Part shown: positions 1 to 5,715 of the stretch, piece by piece | Layout of the letters: every line of letters begins with the position of its first letter | Numbering within the stretch: position 1 is the first letter of the stretch | Assembly: GCA_946886185.1 (NCBI GenBank) | Contig: CAMPIC010000156.1 | Coordinates: 1-6,739, forward strand | DNA length: 6,739 nucleotides | Reading direction: 5' to 3' | Source of the DNA: an uncultured bacterium | Lineage (GTDB): Bacteria > Eisenbacteria > RBG-16-71-46 > CAIMUX01 | The notes under the pieces: model-generated | What the model was told of the DNA's origin: nothing | Seen by the model: only the letters and a program-made list of their open reading frames with translations | Database searches by the model: none | Position numbers and translations under genes: made by a program

Positions 1-76
1 CCACCGATCCGCCCAATCCGATCTCGATGTCGTCGGGATGGGGTCCGAACACCACTACGTCGAACTGCTCTGCCAT
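1..76 (-). CDS. bshB1: PIG-L/LmbE-family deacetylase, BshB1-like, N-terminal fragment
   Basis: Only the first 25 codons are present; the gene runs off the left edge. Translation from the ATG at 76-74 gives MAEQFDVVVF followed by GPHPDDIEIGLGGSV. The HPDD block after a short hydrophobic strand is the zinc-binding N-terminal signature of PIG-L/LmbE N-deacetylases, and the GPHPDDIEIGLGG form is especially like BshB1, which deacetylates GlcNAc-malate during bacillithiol synthesis in the cytoplasm. A good ribosome-binding site (GAGGAGAG) sits a few bases upstream of the start. The gene begins 61 bp after the helicase stop on the same strand and lies in a cluster with cca, as bshB1 does in Bacillus subtilis. 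That linkage is family knowledge; cotranscription here is inferred. The family call is firm. The bshB1 symbol is tentative, because mycothiol-type or other sugar deacetylases share the motif. Confidence 0.66.
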   Translation of the reverse strand, partial: MAEQFDVVVFGPHPDDIEIGLGGSV

Positions 77-137
77 GACACTCTCCTCGCAGGATTCCAC
101 ATCACGTGAGCTTCATCGCGTATCCCGGCACTGACCC

Positions 138-2978
138 TCAATCGGTCGCGCCGACGCGATGCGTCGGGAAGGAACGCCGGCGGCGATCCTCCGTGTTTTC
201 TTTCAATCGATCGATCTGGCCGACCAGCTTCCGGCGCAGATCCTCGGGAAGAGGACGCACTTCGCGCGGCAACGACGTCTGGGACTCGCGGCGGCCGGCG
301 TCCCGACCAACCCTTGTGTCCGAGGCGGCCCCGCTCCGTGCTCGCTCGCTGCTCCGGACCGCGCGCGCTTCATCGGCCGCGCGAGGTTCTCCTTCCCGCG
401 CGGCGAGCGCCTCCGCCCGCCTGGCGCGGATTCCTTGCAGCGGAACTCGCGCCCGATACTCCCCGTGTCCGAGCGCGGCATGGAGCAGGATGAGCGCCGC
501 CTCCTTGTCCGGGATCCGTCCCCTGCTGAAGGCGTCTGGATCTTGGTGGAAGCTGGCGGGCAGGGGAGAGCCGACGCAGGAGGGACATCCATCCTCGCAC
601 GGGCACCCCTCGATCAGGCGGAGCGCGGCCGCAAGCATTTCCTCGAAGCGATGAAACGCGCGCTGCGCATATCCGAGTCCGCCGGGATACTTGTCGTAGA
701 GGAAGACGGTCGGACCCCCGGTGTTCCGCATGTCGACCGCCGTTCCGAGATCGTGCGGATCGCACATCACGTGCAGAGAGACCACCTCTGAGAGCACATT
801 GGCGATCCCGGTCAATCCATCCGCGGGCACGCGCCCCTGCTGGAGCGCCTTGGCCAGCACCGGAGCGGAGAAGACGAACCAGAGCGCAGTGGTGCGCAAG
901 GTCCAGTGGGGAAGATCGACCTGCCCGTAGCCGAGGGAATCGCGGCTCCCGAACTTGATCTTCTTGAACATCGTGACTTTTTCATGGATCGAGCACTCTC
1001 CGAAGGAAAGCGCCACGATCGGAGATTGCGTCCAGCTGCCAGCGGAGCTGGAGTGGACCGAACCGGAAGATCCGGCGGCGCTCGCGGCACGAGCCGATGG
1101 CGCGCTCGCGGCACGAGCCGATGGCACGCTCGCGGCACGAGCCGATGGCGCGCTCGCGGAATCATGCGCATCGGAGGATGAACCGTGGAGGTCGCTCGCC
1201 GCAACGAACGTGGCATCAGCGGCCCAGCTTCGTTCCAGCTCCGGGTCCGCCGCGTCGATGTAACTGTCGGTCACCGCCTGAGTGTAATAGTCGACGTCCG
1301 CCTTGTGCAGATAGGCGATCCGCTCGGAGAGATCGAGCGAGTCCACCAAATACGTCTCGGCGTCGTGCAGGTAGACCGCCTGCGGATGCACCTGCGTGAA
1401 TGCGGATGGCTCGTCGATCGTCCCGATGACGCGATTGGTCTCGCTCGTGTCGATGATCGTGTACTCGTTCTCCCCGGAGTTGCGGAGGGAAAACGTGGCG
1501 GCAGGATAGTCCTCGCTCGCGTAGAACCAGCGCCCCTTCACCTGCCGCACGAGGGTGCGATCCTGGAGCAGATCGAGGATGGCCGGCGCGTACTCTCCCC
1601 AGGTTCCTTCCTCCGGCACCGGGATCGGGATCTCGAACGCGGCGCAGCGGAGGTGATTGAGCAGGATGTGCGGATTGCCGGGATCGAGGATCGCGTTCTC
1701 CGGGTTGTTGCGGAAGAAATAGTCCGGGTTCTGCATCAGGTACTGATCGATCGGAGCGTTGTGCCCGACCAGGATCGCGACCGATTCGCTCTGCCTGCGC
1801 CCCGCTCTCCCCGCCTGCTGCCAGGTGGACGCGATCGTGCCCGGATATCCGACCAGGAGCGCCACATCGAGCGAGCCGACATCGATGCCGAGCTCGAGCG
1901 CGTTGGTCGAGATCACGCCGCGCAGCTCCCCGGCGAAAAGCGCCGCCTCGATCTTGCGGCGTTCGCTCGCGAGATAGCCGGCGCGGTACGCGCGCAGCTT
2001 CCCGGCCAGGCCTCCTCCCGCCTCGCGGAGCGCTTCCTGGCAGTAGCGCAGCAGCACTTCGGTGAGAAGCCGCGCCTTGACGAACGCGATGGTTTGATAG
2101 CCATCCTTGATCAACGCGACGAGGAGGTCGCGCGCTTCCAGATTGGAGCTGCGCCGCTCCATCGCCATTTCGCCCGCGCGCGGAGGATTCCAGAAGAGGA
2201 AGTGCTTGCGACCGCGCGGGGATCCGTCTTCGTCGATCACCGTGACGGGCGCGCCCAACAGTCGGGACGCCAGCTCTCCGGGATTGGCGATGGTGGCGGA
2301 AGCGCAGATGAAGATCGGATCGGCTCCGTAGTGGGCCGCGATCCGCCGCAGACGGCGGAGCACGTTGGCCACGTGCGAGCCGAAGATGCCGCGATAGACG
2401 TGGATCTCGTCCACCACCACGTACTGGAGCCGGCTGAAGAATCCAGACCAGCGCGCGTGATGCGGCAGGATCCCGGAATGGAGCATGTCCGGATTGGTCA
2501 GGAGCATGTTCGCTTCGTCACGCAGCCGGGTGCGCAGGTTCGCGGGAGTGTCGCCGTCGTAAGTGCCGGCGCGGGGGGATCGCGCATCTTCTTCTTCGAC
2601 CAGGAGACGGCGCAGCACCTTGAGCTGCTCCTGCGCGAGCGCCGTGGTGGGGAAGAGGAGGAGCGCGCGCGACGCGGCATCTTCCTCGAGCGCTTCCAGG
2701 ACGGGAATCTGGTAGCAGAGACTTTTCCCGGATGCCGTTCCCGTCACCACCACCACGTGCTCGCCCTGGCGCACGCGCTCGACCGCGCGCGCCTGATGCG
2801 AGAAGAGCGATTCGATGCCGTCCTCCGCGAGGCGTTCCTGCAGTCGCCCGGAAATGGGCCGGTCCAGAGACCCGAATCGCGGCACCCGCTCTTCCATCGT
2901 CTCCACGTGCACGATCTGACCGCGTCCCTCGGTCAACCGCCGCACGCGCTCCAGAAGCTCACCCGCCCGCGATGCCAT
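138..2978 (-). CDS. DEAD/DEAH-box helicase with C-terminal DUF1998 zinc domain (MrfA/YprA-like)
   Basis: This 946-residue cytoplasmic SF2 helicase is predicted to unwind or translocate on nucleic acid using ATP. Visible motifs are the P-loop GTASGKS (80-86), PTTALAQEQ (110-118), DEIH (190-193), SAT (227-229), TNALELGIDVG (358-368) and QQAGRAGR (387-394). The C-terminal part carries the DUF1998 signature, with CPCEDGCPSC (Cys792, 794, 798, 801) as the expected metal site. In Bacillus the related MrfA (about 750 residues) acts in repair of mitomycin damage with the nuclease MrfB; no MrfB-like gene is seen here. The protein is longer than that relative for two reasons: a Ser/Ala-rich insertion with octapeptide repeats at about 595-655, and an Arg/Glu-rich tail after about 840. 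The ATG at 2978 is preceded by an AGGGACGG ribosome-binding site. It lies 92 bp downstream of cca. The family is clear; a repair role is inferred by homology. Confidence 0.93.
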   Translation of the reverse strand: MASRAGELLERVRRLTEGRGQIVHVETMEERVPRFGSLDRPISGRLQERLAEDGIESLFSHQARAVERVRQGEHVVVVTGTASGKSLCYQIPVLEALEEDAASRALLLFPTTALAQEQLKVLRRLLVEEEDARSPRAGTYDGDTPANLRTRLRDEANMLLTNPDMLHSGILPHHARWSGFFSRLQYVVVDEIHVYRGIFGSHVANVLRRLRRIAAHYGADPIFICASATIANPGELASRLLGAPVTVIDEDGSPRGRKHFLFWNPPRAGEMAMERRSSNLEARDLLVALIKDGYQTIAFVKARLLTEVLLRYCQEALREAGGGLAGKLRAYRAGYLASERRKIEAALFAGELRGVISTNALELGIDVGSLDVALLVGYPGTIASTWQQAGRAGRRQSESVAILVGHNAPIDQYLMQNPDYFFRNNPENAILDPGNPHILLNHLRCAAFEIPIPVPEEGTWGEYAPAILDLLQDRTLVRQVKGRWFYASEDYPAATFSLRNSGENEYTIIDTSETNRVIGTIDEPSAFTQVHPQAVYLHDAETYLVDSLDLSERIAYLHKADVDYYTQAVTDSYIDAADPELERSWAADATFVAASDLHGSSSDAHDSASAPSARAASVPSARAASAPSARAASAAGSSGSVHSSSAGSWTQSPIVALSFGECSIHEKVTMFKKIKFGSRDSLGYGQVDLPHWTLRTTALWFVFSAPVLAKALQQGRVPADGLTGIANVLSEVVSLHVMCDPHDLGTAVDMRNTGGPTVFLYDKYPGGLGYAQRAFHRFEEMLAAALRLIEGCPCEDGCPSCVGSPLPASFHQDPDAFSRGRIPDKEAALILLHAALGHGEYRARVPLQGIRARRAEALAAREGEPRAADEARAVRSSERARSGAASDTRVGRDAGRRESQTSLPREVRPLPEDLRRKLVGQIDRLKENTEDRRRRSFPTHRVGATD
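1080..1160 (-). repeat. 24-bp tandem repeat inside the helicase gene
   Basis: Three consecutive 24-bp units occupy 1081-1104, 1105-1128 and 1129-1152, followed by the first eight bases of a fourth. They differ at a single base (g to a in the second unit). Because 24 is a multiple of three, the array stays in frame and encodes APSARAAS, VPSARAAS, APSARAAS at helicase residues 610-633. It lies in a low-complexity Ser/Ala/His segment between the strand ending in DVDYYTQAV and the conserved block around FKKIKF, so it probably forms a flexible linker or surface loop. Near-identity of the units suggests recent slippage. Confidence 0.93.
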
Positions 2979-3070
2979 CGTCCGTCCCTGACTTTCTCGG
3001 ATGCGTCCACTCTGCCTGGATCGTATGCCTGGACATTATGGGGCAAGCCGTTGTTTTCGGAAAACGGCGC
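2979..3070 (-). promoter_or_regulatory. cca-helicase intergenic region: hairpin and possible weak promoter
   Basis: On the minus strand a compact hairpin begins just after the cca stop codon, at 3068-3047. GCCGTT pairs with AACGGC, and an alternative inner stem GTTTT/AAAAC sits at 3065-3053. It is followed by only two T residues, so it is not a convincing Rho-independent terminator; it could attenuate transcription or stabilise the cca message. About 60 bp before the helicase start, CATAAT (3040-3035) resembles a -10 box, but no good -35 is found at 16-18 bp. A separate helicase promoter is therefore possible but weakly supported. Confidence 0.32.
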
Positions 3071-4447
3071 CTATCCCGAAGCGGAGAGCCGCTCGCGCGC
3101 GAGGGCAAGCAGGCGGTCGCGCTCGTTGAGGGAGGGATCGTCGAGCACGGCTTCGAGGAGCCCGTTCAGAAGGACCCCGATCTGCCTTCCCGGAGTCATC
3201 CCGAGCTCGTTCATGAGGTCGTATCCGTCGATCGCGAGGTCACGCACCCCGAGCGCGTTTTCCGCCTCCAGGATCCGATCGATCCGCTCGCGGAGCTGAC
3301 CGAGCTGCGGCGCCACGCGTGACCGGAGGCCGTTGCCGAGGGTGTCGGCGGCGCGCATCGCGAAGAGATCCTCCACTCGCTCGGGACCGATCTCTCGGAG
3401 GAAGCGCCGCACCGCCGCGTCGCTCCATTCCTCGGTGTAGTGGAACATGTGATGGCGTACGAGGTGCGCGACCGCTTCGCGCTCCTGGTTGGGATAGCGC
3501 AAGCGGCGCAGCGCCCGATCGGCATGGTCCTCGCTCTTGTACTGGTGTGAATAGAAGGTCGCCGTCTCGTCGGTCTCGACGCGCGTCTCGGGCTTTCCGA
3601 CGTCGTGGAAGAGCGCCGCCAGCCGCACCACCCGGCTCGCCCCCACGGAGCGATCGAGCGCGGCCAGCGAGTGATGGAAGACATCGAACGCGTGATGTGG
3701 ATTCTGCGCGACTCCGTAGCACGCGGCGAGCTCAGGCAGGATGCGATGGAGCAGGCCGGTCTCGAAGAGGAGAGAGAACGCGATGCTCGGCTGATCGAGC
3801 TCGAGCAGACGATCGATTTCCGCGCGCACGCGCTCGGGCGCGATCCTCACGATGCCGGGGGCGGCGAGGACCATTCCACGCAACGTCGACGGCTCGATCC
3901 CAAAACCGAGCTCGGTCGCGAGCCGAACGCCGCGCAGGAGTCGGAGCGCGTCTTCTCGAAATCTGGTCTCGGCGTCTCCCATCGTCCGGAGCAGCGCGTT
4001 CGACAGATCTTGCAGCGCCGTTCCCGGGTCGACCAATCGATCCGTCACGGGATCGTAGGCAAACGCGTTGATCGTGAAATCGCGCCGCGCGAGATCCTCG
4101 TCGATCGAGTCGCTGAACTTCACGTCGTCGGGATGGCGCGCGTCGGAGTAGATGCCGTCGCTTCGAAAGGTGGTGATCTCGAATCCGCCCGGTCCCGGCA
4201 CGGTGACGGTGCCGAACCGGGCTCCAACGTCGAGCGAGCCGGGAAAGAGCTCGAGCACGCGCGCCGGCACGAGGTCCGTGGCCAGATCCCAGTCGCGAAC
4301 GGGCCGGGCCAGGAGCAGATCCCGCACCGCTCCGCCCACGATCCAGGCCTGACCGCCCGCGCTCCGGAGTCGCGCCGCGGCGCGCGCCACCTCGCGAGGA
4401 ATCGCCTCGGGACGCAGTCGGCTCGAGCTGGGTCGTGGAGTCGTCAT
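3071..4447 (-). CDS. cca: CCA tRNA nucleotidyltransferase (class II, with HD domain)
   Basis: This 458-residue cytoplasmic enzyme adds or repairs the 3' CCA end of tRNA using CTP and ATP. The head domain shows VGGAVRD (37-43), the catalytic pair in RDWDLATD (Asp52, Asp54) and RRDFTINA (121-128). EDALR (165-169) fits the nucleotide-selecting EDxxR motif and is followed by the LRGVRLATELGF helix typical of the family. An HD phosphohydrolase-type domain follows, with LFHDVGKP (279-286) and further histidines at 332-336. The C-terminus has the usual DLMNELGMTPGRQIG segment (410-424). The start is the ATG at 4447; its upstream sequence (GAGAACGAGATCGATC) is a modest ribosome-binding site. It is the first gene of the minus-strand cluster. 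Poly(A) polymerases share most motifs, so that activity cannot be excluded, but length, HD domain and tail favour CCA addition. Confidence 0.93.
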   Translation of the reverse strand: MTTPRPSSSRLRPEAIPREVARAAARLRSAGGQAWIVGGAVRDLLLARPVRDWDLATDLVPARVLELFPGSLDVGARFGTVTVPGPGGFEITTFRSDGIYSDARHPDDVKFSDSIDEDLARRDFTINAFAYDPVTDRLVDPGTALQDLSNALLRTMGDAETRFREDALRLLRGVRLATELGFGIEPSTLRGMVLAAPGIVRIAPERVRAEIDRLLELDQPSIAFSLLFETGLLHRILPELAACYGVAQNPHHAFDVFHHSLAALDRSVGASRVVRLAALFHDVGKPETRVETDETATFYSHQYKSEDHADRALRRLRYPNQEREAVAHLVRHHMFHYTEEWSDAAVRRFLREIGPERVEDLFAMRAADTLGNGLRSRVAPQLGQLRERIDRILEAENALGVRDLAIDGYDLMNELGMTPGRQIGVLLNGLLEAVLDDPSLNERDRLLALARERLSASG

Positions 4448-4497
4448 GATCGATCTCGTTCTCGTTGGCCTATCCGGAATCCGCTGTGAGTCGTGAC

Positions 4498-4511
4498 CGA
4501 GGGTACCCTCG
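4498..4511. promoter_or_regulatory. 14-bp perfect palindrome, candidate operator
   Basis: The sequence CGAGGGTACCCTCG reads identically on both strands. It lies 51 bp upstream of the cca start and about 140 bp before the -35 of the divergent gene. That position suits a dimeric regulator site affecting cca. No regulator is known for it, and palindromes this long can arise by chance in GC-rich DNA, so the function is a guess. Confidence 0.35.
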
Positions 4512-4650
4512 CGCGGTCGCTCCCGCGCGCCGAATTCGAGGAGGTAGCGACGCTCGAGGTGCGCAAATCGACCGCGGTTCCTGGCCTCTCCACTTCGCGA
4601 GGGTCTCGGTGTTTTACCCTAAGGACGCCACTGACGGATGCCGGCTCTCG

Positions 4651-4679
4651 TTGACCTTTGGCGAACGATAACGTAAAAT
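4651..4679 (+). promoter_or_regulatory. Sigma70-type promoter for the CxxCH secreted-protein gene
   Basis: A -35 box TTGACC (4651-4656) and a -10 box TAAAAT (4674-4679) are separated by exactly 17 bp. Each differs from consensus at one base (TTGACA, TATAAT). Transcription would start near 4686, leaving a leader of about 65 nt. This places the possible upstream ATG at 4658 inside the promoter spacer and so supports translation from 4751. Confidence 0.74.
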
Positions 4680-4750
4680 CTTCCCGGCCCTGTAACATCC
4701 CACGAGGTCGCCGTGGTTTCGCCCGGTATGCATCGACAGGAGATCAGCGG

Positions 4751-5377
4751 ATGAAGCACGGGAACTCGTTCTTACGGCTGGGTGGCCTTCTTTTCGCATT
4801 GGCCCCCTGCGCGGTGCTCGCGTACAGCGGTGGTCCTCCCGATCGTTTCGCGAACAACCCTCCGAACTACATGAATTGCACCGCCTGCCACTTCAGCTAC
4901 GAGCTGAACTCCGGAAACGGCGATCTCGTGCTCCTGGGGGTTCCCGCGGAGTACGTGCCTGGAGAGACCTATCCGCTGACCGTCATTCTGTCGGACCCGG
5001 GACAGCAGCGCTGGGGATTAGAGGTCACCGTTCTCGATGACGCCGATCCGTTCGCGCAAGGCGGGAGCCTGATCGTGACCGATCCTCTCCACACCCAGAT
5101 CTCGGAAGACGTCGACGGGACGGAAGACTATCTCAAGCACACGAGCGACGGGACCTACTGGCCGAGCGACGGGCCGACGGAGTGGACCTTCGATTGGGTC
5201 GCTCCGGAGCTTCCCGGCATCACGTTCTACCTCGTGGGCAATGCCGCGGATGGTGACCAGTCGTTCATCGGCGACTACATCTACGCGCGCACGGTCTCCG
5301 CGGTGCAGGGAGAACCCACTCCTACGCTGGAGTCGACCTGGGGCAGGGTGAAGAGCCTTTACGCCCAACGGCGCTGA
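4751..5377 (+). CDS. Exported Reeler-like / choice-of-anchor V protein with one CxxCH motif
   Basis: The protein has 208 residues. A signal peptide covers about residues 1-24 (MKHGNSFLRL, a hydrophobic GGLLFALAP core, cleavage likely after AVLA), so it is exported. The mature start YSGGPPDRF leads to CTACH (43-47), a c-type heme attachment motif. Then come PAEYVPGETYPLTV (65-78), GLEVTVLDD (89-97), EDYLKHT (125-131), WTFDWVAP (145-152) and ITFYLVGNAADGD (157-169). This order matches the beta-sandwich Reeler-like / choice-of-anchor V group, where a CxxCH motif precedes the domain. The C-terminus is STWGRVKSLYAQRR. The start at 4751 is preferred over the in-frame ATG at 4658 because AGGAG (4738-4742) is well spaced and a promoter covers 4658. 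The biological role is unknown. Heme binding is inferred from the motif, and no cytochrome maturation gene is nearby. The stop codon lies within the first unit of a tandem repeat. Confidence 0.86.
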   Translation: MKHGNSFLRLGGLLFALAPCAVLAYSGGPPDRFANNPPNYMNCTACHFSYELNSGNGDLVLLGVPAEYVPGETYPLTVILSDPGQQRWGLEVTVLDDADPFAQGGSLIVTDPLHTQISEDVDGTEDYLKHTSDGTYWPSDGPTEWTFDWVAPELPGITFYLVGNAADGDQSFIGDYIYARTVSAVQGEPTPTLESTWGRVKSLYAQRR

Positions 5378-5491
5378 TCAAGTTCCGCTCCCCGGGGCAA
5401 ACGGGATCCCGCTGATCGAGAGATCTCCCTCCCGGGGCAAACGGGATCCTGCTGATCGAGAGATCTCCCTCCCCGGGGCAAACGGGATCCC
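5373..5491 (+). repeat. Three-unit 38-41 bp tandem repeat at the 3' end of the CxxCH gene
   Basis: Units lie at 5373-5410 (38 bp), 5411-5450 (40 bp) and 5451-5491 (41 bp). Each begins GCTGATC and ends with GGGGCAAACGGGATCC plus one base. Units two and three are nearly identical; unit one diverges over its first third (AAGTTCCG in place of GAGAGATCTCC). Decayed remnants may continue to about 5513. The first unit contains the TGA stop of the preceding gene. Every unit can form a small hairpin, CCCG-GGGCAAA-CGGG, and the array has nine GATC sites to position 5500. No long U run follows. It is noncoding; a role in mRNA 3'-end stability is possible but unproven. Confidence 0.92.
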
Positions 5492-5526
5492 GCGATCGAA
5501 ATCCTGCTTCCTCCGTTGAAATCGGG

Positions 5527-5545
5527 GTGGCCTCCGGGAAGCCAC
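5527..5545 (+). other. Small hairpin downstream of the tandem repeat
   Basis: GTGGC (5527-5531) pairs with GCCAC (5541-5545). Two further pairs lie beyond one mismatch, leaving a three-base CGG loop. There is no T run after it, so it is at best a structure protecting the upstream transcript rather than an intrinsic terminator. Confidence 0.35.
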
Positions 5546-5574
5546 TCAGCGACCCGCCACCGCGCTCTTCGAAC

Positions 5575-5612
5575 CGCGCGCGACCTGGCTTCGCGCGTGC
5601 CGCCTCGTTTTT
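5575..5612 (+). terminator. Possible terminator: strong GC hairpin with a displaced T run
   Basis: CGCGCGA (5577-5583) pairs perfectly with TCGCGCG (5591-5597) around a seven-base loop; a G-U pair and a C-G pair extend the stem to 5575-5599. A run of five T residues is at 5608-5612, eight bases after the stem rather than immediately after it. The position suits an end for the CxxCH-gene transcript before the lipoprotein gene, but the displaced T run makes the call weak. Confidence 0.32.
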
Positions 5613-5715
5613 CCGCCGGCCTCTAAAGCGATCCCACTAATGGGCCGAAAACCGACGCGAGGGGCGGTTCCCGGCGCGCGGGCCGCACAACGAATGCCGG
5701 TCCTTGGAAGCACAC

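Larger units (their letters stand above)
4448..4750. other. Divergent intergenic region between cca and the CxxCH gene
   Basis: This 303-bp stretch separates two divergently transcribed genes and contains no gene I would call. It holds a 14-bp palindrome close to cca, a perfect AGGAGGT (4539-4545) with no start codon at normal distance, the promoter of the rightward gene, and a small hairpin in its 5' leader (CCACG 4700-4704 with CGTGG 4712-4716). No clear -35/-10 pair was found for leftward transcription of cca. Confidence 0.6.

Noticed and set aside
1185..3299. A 704-codon open frame on the plus strand opposite the helicase and the end of cca.
   Set aside because: It is antisense to strong helicase motifs, its translation has no recognisable domain and is rich in Arg and His as expected for the reverse of GC-rich codons, and it crosses two genes and their intergenic gap.
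4539..4654. A perfect AGGAGGT (4539-4545) followed by a possible 31-codon leader peptide from GTG 4559.
   Set aside because: The spacing of 13 bases is too long for efficient initiation, the frame ends within the -35 box of the next promoter, and the peptide shows no regulatory codon run.
4444..4698. An 84-codon minus-strand frame ending in an ATGA overlap with the cca start.
   Set aside because: The overlap is typical of coupled genes, but the frame has no ribosome-binding site, its Ser/Arg-rich translation resembles nothing, and it runs through the divergent promoter and palindrome.
4658..4750. An N-terminal extension of the CxxCH protein from ATG 4658.
   Set aside because: This ATG lies between the -35 and -10 boxes, has no ribosome-binding site, and would place 31 charged residues ahead of a good signal peptide that has its own well-placed AGGAG.
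5390..5491. Resemblance of the repeated GGGGCAAACGGG to the GGGCAAACC segment of cyclic-di-GMP riboswitches.
   Set aside because: The remaining conserved parts of that riboswitch (the second stem and the tetraloop receptor region) are missing, and the match is confined to a short tandem repeat downstream of a gene.
5550..5600. A GGTTCGAA-like T-arm on the minus strand, suggesting a tRNA.
   Set aside because: No acceptor stem, D-arm or anticodon arm can be built around it; the match comes from a GC-rich hairpin with TTCGAA in its loop.
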